Positions 1 to 13,087 of a stretch of 64,000 nt of DNA are shown piece after piece. The notes beneath the pieces were generated by a model, which did no database searches, had not been told where the DNA came from, and worked only from the letters and a program-made list of their open reading frames with translations. How positions within the stretch are numbered: position 1 is the first letter of the stretch; each line of letters begins with the position of its first letter. The position numbers and the translations under genes were made by a program. The DNA lies in NCBI RefSeq assembly GCF_003591005.1, contig NZ_QYYD01000009.1:1-64000 (forward strand), written 5' to 3'. This DNA comes from Rhodopseudomonas palustris (GTDB lineage Bacteria > Pseudomonadota > Alphaproteobacteria > Rhizobiales > Xanthobacteraceae).

Positions 1-86
1 CCCAGCACCCGCGGTATGCGGGCTCCCCCCCCGCCCCCCGGCAATGCCCCCCGTATGCCGGCGGGTGGGGCGGCTCACCCCTTCCC

Positions 87-137
87 GAGTCATTCCGGGG
101 CGGCCGCCGCGCAGCGGCGGGCGAACCCGGAATCTCG
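87..137. repeat. Family A palindromic element, copy A1
   Basis: Imperfect hairpin that begins GAGTCATTCCGGGGCG and closes with CCCGGAATCTCG around a GC-rich centre. It is near-identical to copies at 2521-2572 and 3032-3083. Together with A2 it fills the gene-free stretch downstream of ligA. Bases 1-86 hold only GC-rich short hairpins and no gene that I can support. Confidence 0.85.
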
Positions 138-165
138 CGCGGTGAAGCACCGTGCCGAACACCAT

Positions 166-213
166 CGAGATTCCGGGTTCGCGCAGCTTCGCTGCGCGCC
201 CCGGAATGACTCG
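166..213. repeat. Family A palindromic element, copy A2 (inverted)
   Basis: Inverted copy of A1: CGAGATTCCGGGTTCG to CCCCGGAATGACTCG, with a central small hairpin. A1 and A2 form a head-to-head pair just past the ligA stop codon, where a strong RNA structure could protect or end the ligA transcript. That role is inference. Confidence 0.85.
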
Positions 214-240
214 CGGAGGGGACAGTGGATCAACGAGAGG

Positions 241-3012
<2,772 letters not shown>

Positions 3013-3031
3013 TCAGCCGCTCCCCCCTCCC

Positions 3032-3083
3032 CGAGTCATTCCGGGGCGGCCGCCGCGCAGCGGCGGGCGAACCCGGAATCTCG
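3032..3083. repeat. Family A palindromic element, copy A6
   Basis: CGAGTCATTCCGGGGCG to CCCGGAATCTCG, nearly the same as A1. It lies between the GIY-YIG gene and the recN stop codon. Confidence 0.85.
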
Positions 3084-3090
3084 GCCAAAG

Positions 3091-3121
3091 CGGCTCGCTG
3101 CGCGAGCGTCCCGGAATGACG
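3091..3121. repeat. Family A half-element, copy A7
   Basis: Only the GTCAT-foot half is intact (CGTCCCGGAATGACG), preceded by a small GCTCGCTGCGCGAGC hairpin. It looks like a decayed or partial copy next to A6. Confidence 0.65.
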
Positions 3122-3141
3122 TGCCTGGGGTGAGGCCGCCC

Positions 3142-4827
3142 CTACCCCGCCGCCTTGATCAGCCGGTCCGCCGCGGCTCGCGCTTCGGCCGTGATTTCCG
3201 CGCCGGCCAGCATCCGCGCGATTTCCTCGCGGCGGTGGTCCTGTTCCAGCGCGGCGACGCGGGTGGCGACGCGTTTGCCTTTGTCGAGGGCGGCTTTGGA
3301 GATCAGCAAGTGTTGGTCGGCGCGGGCGGCGACTTGTGGCGCGTGGGTGACGGCCATCACCTGCACCTTCGACGCCAGCCGCGCCAGGCGACCGCCGATC
3401 GCATCCGCGACGGCACCGCCGACGCCGGTGTCGATTTCGTCGAACACCAGGGTCGGCGCCGAGCCCTTGTCTGACAGCACCACCTTGAGCGCCAGCAGGA
3501 AGCGCGACAGCTCGCCGCCGGAGGCGACTTTCATCATCGGGCCCGGCCTGGTGCCCGGATTGGTCTGCACCCAGAACTCGACGCGGTCGATGCCCTGCGG
3601 CCCCGCCGCAGCCGCATCGGCCTCGACCTGGGTCATGAACTTGGCGCGCTCCAGCTTCAGCGGCGCCAGCTCGCCATTGACCGCCTTGTTGAGCTTCTCG
3701 GCGGCTTTGCTGCGGGCAGCGGAGAGCTTGGCGGCGGCGGCGCTGTAGCGGCCGTCCGCTTCGCCGGCGGCTTTCTCCAGCACGACCAGCCGGTCAGCGC
3801 CGGCGTCGATCAGCGCGACATCGGCGGCGTATTGCGCCGCCAGCGCCGCGAGCCCGTCGACCGGCGTCGAATATTTGCGCGCCGCGGCGCGCAGCGCGAA
3901 CAGCCGCTCCTCGATCCGCTCCAGTTCGAGCGGGTCGAAATCGGCGGCGGCGAGCGCGGCGTTGAGGTGCTGATCGGCCTCTTCCAGTGCGTTGAGCGCG
4001 GTGTCGATCGCCCGCACGGCCGGCTCGATCAGCTGCGGCGCGGCGCCGGCGCGGCGTTCCAGCCGGCGCACCGCGGAGGCCAACGCGGCGACGGGCGAAT
4101 GCCGGCCGCCGACCACCTCCTGCGCCTCGCGCAGGTCCGCGGCGATCTTCTCGCCCTGCATCATCGTGCTGCGGCGCTCGGCCAGCGAGGTCTCCTCGCC
4201 ATCCTTGGGCGCGAGCTGCTTCAGTTCGTCGGAGGCGTGGCGCAGATAGTCGGCCTCGCGCGCCGCGCGCGCCATGCCGGCGCGGTGCTCGTCGAGCGCG
4301 GCGCGTGCACTACGGCGGCCTTCCCACAGCGCTTCCAGCGCCGCGACGTCCTTCTCCAGTCCGGCGAAGGCGTCGAGCAGCCGCCGATGGGTGGCGGCGT
4401 CGACCAGAGCGCGTTCGTCGTGCTGGCCGTGGATCTCGACCAGCGCCGCGCCGATCGTCTTCAGGGTCTGCACGCTGACCGACTGGTCGTTGATGAAGGC
4501 GCGGGTGCGGCCGTCGGCGAGTTGGACGCGGCGCAGGATCATCTCGCCGGCGTCTTCCTCGTCGCGATCATCGAGACCGTTGGCGGCCAGGATCGCAAAG
4601 GCCGGGTGGCCCTTGGCGAGATCGAAGGTGGCGGTGACCTGGCCGTGCTCGGCGCCATGGCGGACCAGCGCGGCATCGCCGCGGCCGCCGAGCGCCAGCG
4701 CAAACGCATCGAGCAAAATCGACTTGCCCGCGCCGGTCTCGCCGGTCAGCACCGCAAGGCCGCGGGAAAATTCGATGTCGAGCCGCTCGATCAACACGAT
4801 ATCGCGGATCGACAGGCGGGCGAGCAT
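3142..4827 (-). CDS. recN: DNA repair protein RecN
   Basis: SMC-like ATPase that acts on double-strand breaks in recombinational repair. The 561-residue product has the usual RecN length. Walker A is GETGAGKS (29-36), a long central coiled-coil region rich in Ala, Glu and Arg follows, and near the C-terminus are the Walker B segment [13 protein letters not shown] and the histidine switch of [10 protein letters not shown]. The start [12 protein letters not shown] matches the conserved N-terminus, so no extension is needed. It begins 12 bases after the bamD stop codon on the same strand, so the two are probably co-transcribed. Downstream are family A repeats. Confidence 0.97.
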   Translation of the reverse strand: MLARLSIRDIVLIERLDIEFSRGLAVLTGETGAGKSILLDAFALALGGRGDAALVRHGAEHGQVTATFDLAKGHPAFAILAANGLDDRDEEDAGEMILRRVQLADGRTRAFINDQSVSVQTLKTIGAALVEIHGQHDERALVDAATHRRLLDAFAGLEKDVAALEALWEGRRSARAALDEHRAGMARAAREADYLRHASDELKQLAPKDGEETSLAERRSTMMQGEKIAADLREAQEVVGGRHSPVAALASAVRRLERRAGAAPQLIEPAVRAIDTALNALEEADQHLNAALAAADFDPLELERIEERLFALRAAARKYSTPVDGLAALAAQYAADVALIDAGADRLVVLEKAAGEADGRYSAAAAKLSAARSKAAEKLNKAVNGELAPLKLERAKFMTQVEADAAAAGPQGIDRVEFWVQTNPGTRPGPMMKVASGGELSRFLLALKVVLSDKGSAPTLVFDEIDTGVGGAVADAIGGRLARLASKVQVMAVTHAPQVAARADQHLLISKAALDKGKRVATRVAALEQDHRREEIARMLAGAEITAEARAAADRLIKAAG

Positions 4828-4839
4828 GTGAGGTCAGTC

Positions 4840-5745
4840 CTATCCGAGACCGAGCTTTTTAAAGGACTTGCTGATCCAGGAGCCCTTGTTCTCGGTGGGT
4901 TCGAGTCCACCCGACTTTACAAGAGTATAAGCGTCTTTGTACCACTTGCTGTCAGGAAAGTTGTGGCCAAGCACGGCGGCGGCGGTCTGCGCCTCGCCGA
5001 CGATGCCGATCGACATATAGGCCTCGGTCAGGCGGGCCAGCGCTTCCTCGACGTGGCGGGTGGTCTGATAGCGCGTCACCACGGTCTTGAAGCGGTTGAT
5101 CGCGGCGGCGTAATCGCGCTTGCTCATGTAGTAGCGGCCGACATCCATCTCCTTGCCGGCGAGCTGGTCGCGCGCGCCTTCCAGCTTCTGCTTGGCCTGG
5201 TTGGCGTATTCGGAGGTCGGATATTTGCGGATCACCTCTTCGAGCGAGGCGATCGCCTTCTCTGTGCGGCCCTGGTCGCGGGAGATGTCCGGGATCTGGT
5301 CGTAATGCGAGGCCGCGATCAGATACTGCGCATAGGCGGCGTCCGGGCTGCCGGGATGCAGCGTGACGTAGCGGGTCGCCGAGCCGATGCAGCTGTCATA
5401 GTCGCCGGCCTGATAATACGAATAGGCCGACATCAGCAGCGATTTGCGGGCCCAGTCCGAATACGGATGCTGGCGGTCGACTTCCTCGAACTTCTTGGAC
5501 GCGGCCTTGAGGTCCTTGTCCTTGTTCATCAGGTACAAGCCCTCATTGTAGAGCTTGTCGGCCGGCTCGTCGTTGAACTTGTCGTCGTCCTTGGCGGTGA
5601 ACTTGTCCCAGATCGCGCCGGTGCCGCAGCCGCCGAGCGGCAGCGCCAGCATCGTCAGGCTGAGCAACAGCGGAAGGCTGCGCCAAAACCGATCGCTTCC
5701 GCGCGAGTCCGACCTGTTTCGCAGTCCGAGCCGCTGTGCCGACAT
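4840..5745 (-). CDS. bamD: Outer-membrane assembly lipoprotein BamD
   Basis: Essential lipoprotein of the BAM complex that folds beta-barrel proteins into the outer membrane. The 301-residue product has an N-terminal signal with the lipobox LGGC (lipidated Cys40), then a series of TPR-type helices (for example LYNEGLYLMNKDKDLKAA and AYSYYQAGDYDSC). The start at MSAQRLGL is chosen because it gives a proper lipoprotein signal and has a GGAATTG ribosome-binding site; the open frame continues about 90 codons upstream without conserved sequence. It lies between lpxC and recN in the leftward block. Confidence 0.96.
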   Translation of the reverse strand: MSAQRLGLRNRSDSRGSDRFWRSLPLLLSLTMLALPLGGCGTGAIWDKFTAKDDDKFNDEPADKLYNEGLYLMNKDKDLKAASKKFEEVDRQHPYSDWARKSLLMSAYSYYQAGDYDSCIGSATRYVTLHPGSPDAAYAQYLIAASHYDQIPDISRDQGRTEKAIASLEEVIRKYPTSEYANQAKQKLEGARDQLAGKEMDVGRYYMSKRDYAAAINRFKTVVTRYQTTRHVEEALARLTEAYMSIGIVGEAQTAAAVLGHNFPDSKWYKDAYTLVKSGGLEPTENKGSWISKSFKKLGLG

Positions 5746-6028
5746 CAATTCCAACCTGACAAACTGGAGAACACTGCGCTCCGGCGCTCGGTCGAGCCGT
5801 GCTGGCTCGCTACCGGCCTGCCCCCGAAGCATCGATCTGGCCGCCCGGCTGTTTAGCCGAAAACGGTCGTCGGACCAACCGGGTAAGCAGCCATTCCGCC
5901 GGGAATAAGGCGACCGCGCGGCGGCGTCCAAAGGACGGCGAATGAGAGGCGCAGTGTGACGTCTATAACGGCCCCCATCCAGGGCAATCAAAACGCGCCC
6001 TTTGAAATCAAACACTTTCCCATCCGCG

Positions 6029-6118
6029 CGTCATGCCCGGCCTTGTGCCGGGCATCCACGCCTTGCTGACGGCAATGCAGGAAAGGCGTGGATGGCCGGG
6101 ACGAGCCCGGCCGTGACG
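6029..6118. repeat. Family B inverted-repeat element, copy B1
   Basis: Two inverted half-elements of about 36 bases around a short spacer. The left half begins CGTCATGCCCGG and ends CATCCACGCCTT; the right half is its reverse. Each half is itself a hairpin (GCCCGG...CCGGGC). It occupies the lpxC-bamD gap; bases 5746-6028 hold no other gene, only the bamD leader. Confidence 0.9.
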
Positions 6119-6170
6119 TGTGGCGACGGGAGTGCCCTCAATCTAACTCGAGCGGGGCGCGTTCCGTGGA

Positions 6171-7133
6171 TCAGGACATGTCCGGCCCGTAGGCCGGCGC
6201 GATCATGCCGCCGACCAGACCGGTGACGGCTTCGGCTGCGCCACGGACGGCGCGGCGGGCCGGCTCGGCTTCGATCACCCGGAAGTTGGTGCGATCGGCC
6301 AGCAGCGCGGTCAGCACTGCATGGTTCAGCTTGTGGCCACCGCGGACCGAGCGATAGGCGCCCATGATCGGCAGGCCGGCCAGCGCCAGATCGCCGATCG
6401 CGTCGAGCAGCTTATGGCGGGCGCATTCGTCGGCATAGCGCAGGCCTTCGGCATTCAGCAGGCGCTCGTCGTCGAACACCACCGAATTCTCGAACGAGGC
6501 GCCGCGGGCGTAGCCCATCTCCCACAGCCGGGCGACATCGCTCATGCAGCCGAAGGTGCGGGCGCGGGCGACTTCGCGGCGGAACGCTTCCGGCTCGACG
6601 CCGAGCGTGTAGCTCTGCTGACCGATCACCGGATTGGCGAAGTCGATCTCGACCTCGACGCGGAAACCGGCGGCATGCGGCCGCAGCTCGCCAACCGATT
6701 GGCCGTGCGCAACGCGCACCGGCTTGAGAACCTGAATATAGCGGCGCGGCGCGGACTGTTCGCGGATACCGGCCTGGTCGATGGCGGCGACGAACGGGGC
6801 GGCGCTGCCGTCCATGATCGGCACTTCGGCGCCGTCGACTTCGATGGTCGCGTTGTCGACACCCATGCCGCGCAATGCAGCCAGAACGTGTTCGGCGGTG
6901 GAGACCAGCGGGCCGTTGCTGTCGCCCAGCACGGTGGCAAGCTCGGTGGCCACCACCGATTTGGCATTCGCCTTGATCTCGCGGTCGGCGCCGTCGAGGC
7001 CGGTGCGGACAAAAATATAACCCGCATCGATGGATGCGGGCCCAATGGTAAGGTTGACCGGAAGGCCAGAATGGACGCCTACGCCCGTCACCGTGGCTTG
7101 CGAACGCAGCGTCGTCTGCCGGCTGAATTTCAT
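6171..7133 (-). CDS. lpxC: UDP-3-O-acyl-N-acetylglucosamine deacetylase LpxC
   Basis: Zinc hydrolase that removes the acetyl group from UDP-3-O-acyl-GlcNAc, the committed step of lipid A synthesis in the cytoplasm. The product is 320 residues. Family motifs are present: the first zinc histidine in STAEHVLAAL (His82), the second zinc site HKLLDAIGD, and the catalytic histidine region GGHKLNH. The start MKFSRQTTLRSQ is the conserved N-terminus; 37 upstream in-frame codons are not conserved. It lies downstream of ftsZ but beyond an intrinsic terminator, so it probably has its own promoter in 7134-7432. Confidence 0.98.
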   Translation of the reverse strand: MKFSRQTTLRSQATVTGVGVHSGLPVNLTIGPASIDAGYIFVRTGLDGADREIKANAKSVVATELATVLGDSNGPLVSTAEHVLAALRGMGVDNATIEVDGAEVPIMDGSAAPFVAAIDQAGIREQSAPRRYIQVLKPVRVAHGQSVGELRPHAAGFRVEVEIDFANPVIGQQSYTLGVEPEAFRREVARARTFGCMSDVARLWEMGYARGASFENSVVFDDERLLNAEGLRYADECARHKLLDAIGDLALAGLPIMGAYRSVRGGHKLNHAVLTALLADRTNFRVIEAEPARRAVRGAAEAVTGLVGGMIAPAYGPDMS

Positions 7134-7432
7134 GCGTGAACTGCCCACCAATGACCACCTGTCAGTCAGCACCGGACGGCTTTCTGATCTTGTTTCAAGA
7201 TCTTGTCCGGGCGACTCGATGTGTCCCCAAGTCCCGAAAACCATAGCACTGCCCCAAAGAGCGCCAACTCACGCTTTTTTACGGATTGTTACCCCAACTC
7301 CGCCGTATTACCGCCGCCGCGGTCCAGAACTCAGACGCAATGATGGCAGAAGGTGATCCCTACCGGCCTGCTACGATCTCGAAATACCCTTTAAAATCAA
7401 TTACCTAAAAACGTCCGACGGGTTTGCAGCGC

Positions 7433-7468
7433 ACAACAAAATGGCCCCGGAGGTGTTCCTCCGGGGCC
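7433..7468 (-). terminator. Intrinsic terminator after ftsZ
   Basis: Perfect 11-bp GC-rich stem (GGCCCCGGAGG with CCTCCGGGGCC) around a 4-base loop, followed on the minus strand by ATTTTGTTG. It lies 28 bases past the ftsZ stop codon and should separate ftsZ from lpxC transcription. The remaining 7134-7432 stretch holds no gene and is presumably the lpxC promoter and leader. Confidence 0.9.
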
Positions 7469-7496
7469 CTGTAACAGTCCGAAATGTGGCAGGCGA

Positions 7497-9269
7497 TCAC
7501 GTCGCCTGGCGGCGCAGGAACGCCGGGATATCGAGATGGTCGTCACCCTGTGGCGCTTGCGCAACAGGCGCTGGACGGCCGTGGATATCGAGGCCCTGCG
7601 GGCGCTTGGCATATTCCGACACCGGATCATGGCCCATCTGCTCGGCGACGCTGCGCTGCGGCCGACGCTCCGGCAGCGGCGGCATCTGCGGCACCGCCGG
7701 CGCAGCGGCGACCCGCACCGGCGCGGCCGGCTCGGCTTCGTCGTCGCGGCGGCTGAGGCCGTTGGCCAGCCGCTGCAGCAGCGACAGCCGGGTCTTCTGC
7801 GGCTCGTCGTCGGTCTCGCCGCGGGCGGCCTGACGGATCTCGTTCTGGGCCGGCACCGGCAGTTCGTCGAACCGCGGCATCCGCGGCGCGCGCAGAGCGG
7901 CGCGGTCGGGCTGCTGCGGAATGAACGAATCCGGGGTCTCCGGCTCTTCCGACACCGCGCGAGTCTGCTCCATGTCGGGGAACAGCGACGGCTTCTGCGG
8001 GATCGGGCGAACCGTGACGTCGCCATAGGCGGCCGGCTGCACCGGGGCCTGCGCGACCTGCGGGGCCGGCATCTGCTCGGTGCTGACCGCGGCGGCGATC
8101 GCCGCCAGCGCGGCGCGCTCGACGTTCGGGTTGCGGGCCACCGGAGCCGGCGCGACCGGAGCCTGCGCCGCGCGGGCGGCGGCGGCTTCGGCGATGCGCT
8201 GGTTGTCGGCGCGAAGCTTGGCAGTCAGTTCAGCCAGACGGCTGTCCGCCGGCGCAGCAGCCTGGGCAGCCGCGCCGGCCGCGGCTGCGTTCCGCGACAA
8301 CTGATCCTTCTCAATGCCGGTCGCCACGACCGACACGCGGATGATGCCATCGAGGCTCTCGTCGAAGGTGGCGCCGACGATGATGTTGGCGTCCTGGTCG
8401 ACTTCCTCGCGGATGCGGGTGGCGGCTTCGTCGACTTCGAACAGCGTCAGGTCCTTGCCGCCGGTGATCGAGATCAGCAGGCCGCGGGCACCCTTCATCG
8501 AGGAGTCGTCGATCAGCGGGTTGGCGATCGCGGCTTCGGCGGCGGTCAGCGCGCGCTTCTCGCCGGAGGCTTCGCCGGTACCCATCATCGCCTTGCCCAT
8601 CTCGCGCATCACGGCGCGGACGTCGGCGAAGTCGAGGTTGATCAGGCCTTCCTTGACCATCAGGTCGGTGATGCAGGCGACGCCGGAATACAGCACCTGG
8701 TCGGCCATCGCGAAGGCGTCGGCGAAGGTGGTCTTCTCATTGGCGACCCGGAACAGATTCTGATTCGGGATGATCAGCAGCGTGTCGACGACTTTGTGCA
8801 ACTCGGTGATGCCGGACTCCGCGGTCCGCATCCGGCGTGCGCCTTCGAAGTGGAACGGCTTGGTCACCACGCCGACGGTCAGGATGCCCATCTCGCGTGC
8901 GGCCTTGGCGATCACCGGCGCGGCGCCGGTGCCGGTGCCGCCGCCCATGCCGGCGGTGACGAACACCATGTTGGCGCCGGTGAGGTGATCGCGAATCTCA
9001 TCAATGACTTCCTGCGCTGCAGCGGAGCCGACGTCGGGCTGCGAGCCGGCGCCGAGGCCCTGGGTCACCTGGGTGCCCATCTGGATCAGCCGCTGCGCCT
9101 TCGACATCGTCAGCGCTTGCGCGTCGGTGTTGGCGACCACGAAATCAACGCCGTCGAGGCCGGCGGTGATCATGTTGTTGACCGCATTGCCGCCGGCGCC
9201 GCCGACGCCGAACACGGTGATGCGGGGCCGCAGCTCGCGAATGTCAGGAACGTTGAGATTGATGGTCAT
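7497..9269 (-). CDS. ftsZ: Cell division GTPase FtsZ
   Basis: Tubulin-like GTPase that forms the Z-ring at mid-cell. The 590-residue product has the GTP-binding loop GGGTGTG (109-115), the T7 loop region and a conserved core to about residue 320. A long Ala/Pro-rich disordered linker of about 250 residues follows, ending in the FtsA-binding peptide [13 protein letters not shown]. Long linkers are usual in alphaproteobacteria. The start [10 protein letters not shown] has a GAGAGG ribosome-binding site; 20 upstream in-frame codons are excluded. It follows ftsA by 93 bases and is closed by a strong terminator. Confidence 0.99.
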   Translation of the reverse strand: MTINLNVPDIRELRPRITVFGVGGAGGNAVNNMITAGLDGVDFVVANTDAQALTMSKAQRLIQMGTQVTQGLGAGSQPDVGSAAAQEVIDEIRDHLTGANMVFVTAGMGGGTGTGAAPVIAKAAREMGILTVGVVTKPFHFEGARRMRTAESGITELHKVVDTLLIIPNQNLFRVANEKTTFADAFAMADQVLYSGVACITDLMVKEGLINLDFADVRAVMREMGKAMMGTGEASGEKRALTAAEAAIANPLIDDSSMKGARGLLISITGGKDLTLFEVDEAATRIREEVDQDANIIVGATFDESLDGIIRVSVVATGIEKDQLSRNAAAAGAAAQAAAPADSRLAELTAKLRADNQRIAEAAAARAAQAPVAPAPVARNPNVERAALAAIAAAVSTEQMPAPQVAQAPVQPAAYGDVTVRPIPQKPSLFPDMEQTRAVSEEPETPDSFIPQQPDRAALRAPRMPRFDELPVPAQNEIRQAARGETDDEPQKTRLSLLQRLANGLSRRDDEAEPAAPVRVAAAPAVPQMPPLPERRPQRSVAEQMGHDPVSEYAKRPQGLDIHGRPAPVAQAPQGDDHLDIPAFLRRQAT

Positions 9270-9362
9270 GGTTGCCTCTCGATTACGCGCGCGTTGGTTC
9301 GTTGAGTCCCCGGCAAACGGCCTGGACAATCTGTGATGGCGGAAGGGGGCGGAAAAGAGTCA

Positions 9363-10688
9363 TCAGAAGCCCTCACGCAGCCAGCGGCCGACTTTGCCGA
9401 AGTAACCGGCCTGATCGGCACCGCGAATGGGACGGGCATGCCGTGGCTCGATGTGCTCCAGATGGGCGTATTGCGGATACACCAATAGGCCGGTGGGAAC
9501 CGCGAAGGATGCGCTCTTGGCTTCGGTCGGAAGCCGGCCGAAGCCGAGCGGACGGCCGACCCGCACTGGGCGGCCGAGAATGCGAGTGGCGAGTTCGGGA
9601 ATGCCGGTGAGCTGCGACGCGCCGCCGCTCAGAACCACGCGGGCGCGCGGCTCAGCAGCAAACGGCGAATCCGCCAGCCGGTCCCTGACCATCTCAAAAA
9701 TCTCCTCGGCCCGATGCCGAATGATGTTCGCAATCGTGGCGCGGGAGATGAGCTGGGGTGTGTCCCGCTCATTGTCTCCGGCGGCCGGGATCGTCATCAG
9801 TTCGCGCGCATCAGAACCGCCGGTTAGTACCGTGCCATATAACGTCTTGATTCGCTCGGCATCCGCAATGCAGGCGCTGAGGCCGCGGGCGAGATCCATC
9901 GTGATGTGGTGACCGCCGAGCGCGAAGCCGCTGGCATGCACGAAGCGGCCGCCCGAATAGATCGCCATCGTGGTGGTGCCCGCCCCCATCTCGATCAACG
10001 CGGCGCCGAGATCGGCTTCGTCGTCGGTCAGCACCGAGAGACCTGCGACGTAAGGACTCGCCGCCATCGCCTCGACGTTGAGATGGCAGCGCTCGACCGC
10101 CAGCATGATGTTCTTGGCGACGGTGGCGTCGGAGGTGACGACGTTCATGTCGACGCCGAACTGCCGCGCCACCATGCCCTTCGGATCGCGGATGCCCTTG
10201 ACGCCGTCGAGCGTGTAGCCGACCGGCAGCGCGTGCAGCACGGCGCGGCCGGGCGCGGTCGCGTGATGCATGCCGGTCGACGTCACGCGGCTGACATCGT
10301 CGGCGTTGACCGCGCCGCCCTTGATATCGGCCGCGGCTTCGATCAGCTGGCCCTGCAGCCGGCCCGCGGACACCGAGAGCAGAACGGATTCGACCCGCAC
10401 CTTGGCCATGCGCTCGGCGAGCGCGACGGCATGGCGGATCGCCTTCTCGCATTCGACCATGTCGACCACGGCACCGGCCTTGACGCCGCGCGACTGGATC
10501 TGGCTGTAGCCGACCAGTTCGATGGCGTGGCTGCGGCCGCGCAGCGCGTCCTTCGGCGGCGACGGCTTGAGCCGTGCGATCATGCAGGCGATCTTGCTGG
10601 TGCCGATGTCCAGCGACGCCACCATGGCGGTTCGATGCGGCGGCATCGGGCGGGTCTTCGGGGTCTGGGTGCGATCGAAGCCGGTCAC
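9363..10688 (-). CDS. ftsA: Cell division protein FtsA
   Basis: Actin-like ATPase that tethers FtsZ to the membrane and recruits later division proteins. The 441-residue product has actin-fold motifs (SLDIGTSKIACMIAR near 25-39; ALIEMGAGTTTMAIYSGG; VVLSGGASQLTG) and a C-terminal amphipathic segment VGRWLREGF that would bind the membrane. The start codon is GTG at 10688, overlapping the ftsQ stop codon as GTGA, which points to translational coupling with ftsQ. Confidence 0.98.
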   Translation of the reverse strand: MTGFDRTQTPKTRPMPPHRTAMVASLDIGTSKIACMIARLKPSPPKDALRGRSHAIELVGYSQIQSRGVKAGAVVDMVECEKAIRHAVALAERMAKVRVESVLLSVSAGRLQGQLIEAAADIKGGAVNADDVSRVTSTGMHHATAPGRAVLHALPVGYTLDGVKGIRDPKGMVARQFGVDMNVVTSDATVAKNIMLAVERCHLNVEAMAASPYVAGLSVLTDDEADLGAALIEMGAGTTTMAIYSGGRFVHASGFALGGHHITMDLARGLSACIADAERIKTLYGTVLTGGSDARELMTIPAAGDNERDTPQLISRATIANIIRHRAEEIFEMVRDRLADSPFAAEPRARVVLSGGASQLTGIPELATRILGRPVRVGRPLGFGRLPTEAKSASFAVPTGLLVYPQYAHLEHIEPRHARPIRGADQAGYFGKVGRWLREGF

Positions 10689-11686
10689 GCGTCACCAGCC
10701 TTCTTTTTGGACTTCTTGTCCTTGAACAGCTCTTCGCGCGCCTTGGCGGCGGCGTCGGACAGCCGCACCGTGAGCCGGTCGGGCAACCGCATGTCGATCG
10801 TGGTGATGTCGCGCGAGAACAGCTTGTCCTCCTGATCGAGCCTGGTCAGCGTCGCCAGCGAATTGCCGACCTCGTGCTCCGGCAGGCGGATGACCAGGCC
10901 GGTGCTCAGCCAGATATTCCAGCGCCGCTCGCCGACCAGCGCGATTGCGCGGATCTGCGGCTTCACCTGCGGATAGCGATCGAGCAGCGCAAGGAAGTCC
11001 TTGGCACGGGCCTCGGCGCCCTTGCCGACAACCAGAGGCAGCGACATGAAGCGCTTCGCCACATACGGCTCGAGCACGGCGCCGTCGTCGGCGATCACCA
11101 CGGTGCGTCCGTCGAGCTGCCAGCGTGCAAACGCGGTGCGCTCGACGATGTCGATCTGCAACTCACCCGGATAGAATTTCAGCACCGTGGCGTCGGCAAT
11201 CCACGGATTGGCCTTCAACCGGTCGCGCACCGCCGCGGCGTCGAGAAACAGCAGCGAAGAGCGGCCGGTGACGCCGCCGATCGCCAGCACTTCGTCCTGC
11301 GTCAGCTGCTTGCGCCCGGCGATCGCGACCTGATGGATGCGGAAGCCGGCAATGTTGGCGACGGCATTGCGGGCGTCGTCGAGGCCCTGCACGAACTCGT
11401 CGACATGGCCGCCCTTGACGATGCCGAGGCCGGCGCTGCCGAGCAGGATGAACAGCGTCGCGACCACGCCGATCCGCCGCGGCGTATACCGCTCCAGCGT
11501 GGCGATGAAACCGTCTGCAGGCTCGGGACGAACCAGGCGGGCCGGACGCGCCGGCTGTGCTTGCGCCCGTTTGCGGCGCGCCCAGCGATGGCGCAGCAGT
11601 GCGACGATCGCCGCCGCGACCGCTTTCAGATCAGACTGAAACCCCGACAGTCGCGACGACCGGGCGAGGCGCCCTCCACCATCCAT
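10685..11686 (-). CDS. ftsQ: Cell division protein FtsQ
   Basis: Bitopic inner-membrane divisome protein linking early and late division proteins. The 333-residue product has an Arg-rich cytoplasmic tail, one transmembrane helix (about 72-90, IGVVATLFILLGSAGLGIV), a periplasmic POTRA domain (FRIHQVAIAGRKQLTQDEVL), and the FtsQ domain ending in a Lys-rich tail. The start MDGGGRL is the first ATG of the frame. It overlaps ftsA by four bases. The 273-base gap to ddl upstream may hold a promoter for ftsQAZ, but I cannot place one with confidence. Confidence 0.96.
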   Translation of the reverse strand: MDGGGRLARSSRLSGFQSDLKAVAAAIVALLRHRWARRKRAQAQPARPARLVRPEPADGFIATLERYTPRRIGVVATLFILLGSAGLGIVKGGHVDEFVQGLDDARNAVANIAGFRIHQVAIAGRKQLTQDEVLAIGGVTGRSSLLFLDAAAVRDRLKANPWIADATVLKFYPGELQIDIVERTAFARWQLDGRTVVIADDGAVLEPYVAKRFMSLPLVVGKGAEARAKDFLALLDRYPQVKPQIRAIALVGERRWNIWLSTGLVIRLPEHEVGNSLATLTRLDQEDKLFSRDITTIDMRLPDRLTVRLSDAAAKAREELFKDKKSKKKAGDA

Positions 11687-11959
11687 TGCACAAGCTCATA
11701 CACGTTAGGCCCGCAACCAACCGGGCTCAGGCGCAGGACGTCTCGGTGCGCGGGAATCGATCGCGGGACGGAATGTCCGCCCGGTCGCGCCTCGGCAGCC
11801 GAGCGCCAATATGCGCGGCCAGCGTTAACCTTCGGCCCTACTGGTAAACAAAAAGTAAAGACCGCCGACTCATGGCGGGATTTGTTGCGTTTGATGAGGG
11901 ATTTGGCGGCTGCAGCGGCAATTCTGCAGCGGATCCGCGGCGCTCTCGCGGCGCGGTCG

Positions 11960-12949
11960 TTAACGCCGCACGGCACGCTCCGCCAAAGCGATCTGCCCGT
12001 GCATGAAGTCTGTGAAGGCGATCCCCTGCGCCGCGAGCGCCTTGGGATAGAGGGACGCCTTGGTCAGCCCCGGCAGCGTGTTGGTTTCGAGAAAGATCGG
12101 CCCATCGGCGGCGACGATGAAATCGGAGCGCGAATAGCCGCGGCAGCCCATCACCCGATGCGCCTTGACGGCGTAATCCATGATCACCGCCGAGACCTCC
12201 GGGGCGAACCTGCCCGGACAGATCTCCTGGGTGGATTTGGCGAGATATTTCGCCGTGTAGTCGAAGCCGCCGTCGGCTGGCACGATCTCGATGGGAGGCA
12301 GCGCCAGCAGCGCGCCATCCGCCTGCTCCAGCACGCCGCAGGTCGCCTCGATGCCCGAGACGAACGGCTCGATCAGATAGTCTTCGGTCCTGGCGGCATC
12401 GCGCACCGCGACCAGATCCTGCCTGGCGTTGATGAAGAACAGCCCGTAACTTGAGCCGTCGCGCGTCGGCTTGGCGATCAGCCGGCCGTGTGCCTCGAGC
12501 GCGGTTTCGGCTTCGGCCAGCGTGACACTGGAGGGCGCGCGCACGCCGGCGATCGCGGCGAAGCGCTTGGCCGCGACCTTGTCGAACGCCAGATGCGAGG
12601 CCGCGGCGCCGGAGCCGGTGAACGGCACCGCACGCATCTCGCACATCGCCTGCAATTCGCCGTTCTCGGCGACGCCGCCGTGCAAGCCGAGCACCAGCAG
12701 CCGTTGTTCGGCAGCGGCCCGGTCGAGCGCTTCGACCAGCGTGCCGAGCGCCGGCGCTGTCGGCTGGAAAGCCTCTTCGAACGGCCTGGTGTGAGCCAGC
12801 AGCGCCTGCGGCGTCACCGCGTAGACGCGGTCGTCGGCATCCCAGAACCAAAGATCGGCGTCCGGCAGCGCGGTGTGCAGCGCCTGCGCGGACGCGACCG
12901 ACACCAGCCGCTCCTTGCTGGTGCCACCGAAAAGTATCGTCTGTCGCAT
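11960..12949 (-). CDS. ddl: D-alanine--D-alanine ligase
   Basis: ATP-grasp enzyme that joins two D-alanines for the peptidoglycan stem peptide. The 329-residue product shows Ddl motifs: LFGGTSKERLVSVASA at the N-terminus, LGLHGGVAENGELQ, KPTRDGSSYGL (ATP binding), and DFIVAADGPIFLETNTLPG near the C-terminus, with the metal-binding Glu and Asn. The sequence is fairly divergent, so another ATP-grasp dipeptide ligase is a remote alternative. The start MRQTILFGG is chosen by homology; 45 upstream codons overlapping the neighbouring gene end are excluded. Its place between murB and ftsQ is the usual one for ddlB. Confidence 0.92.
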   Translation of the reverse strand: MRQTILFGGTSKERLVSVASAQALHTALPDADLWFWDADDRVYAVTPQALLAHTRPFEEAFQPTAPALGTLVEALDRAAAEQRLLVLGLHGGVAENGELQAMCEMRAVPFTGSGAAASHLAFDKVAAKRFAAIAGVRAPSSVTLAEAETALEAHGRLIAKPTRDGSSYGLFFINARQDLVAVRDAARTEDYLIEPFVSGIEATCGVLEQADGALLALPPIEIVPADGGFDYTAKYLAKSTQEICPGRFAPEVSAVIMDYAVKAHRVMGCRGYSRSDFIVAADGPIFLETNTLPGLTKASLYPKALAAQGIAFTDFMHGQIALAERAVRR

Positions 12950-13087
12950 CGATGGGTCCGCCGGGCGTCCGTGTTGAGTCGATCTGGTCCGTGCAGCGCG
13001 GGCCGGCGCGGACGCAATCTCTCCGATTTGGCTGATTCGGAGAAGCCGCCGAAGGGCGCTTAAGAACCAGTGACGTCGCGGCATCCG

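Noticed and set aside
12950-13084. N-terminal extension of Ddl by 45 residues
   Set aside because: Arg-rich, not conserved, and it runs almost to the stop of the neighbouring gene. Ddl homology begins at MRQTILFGG.
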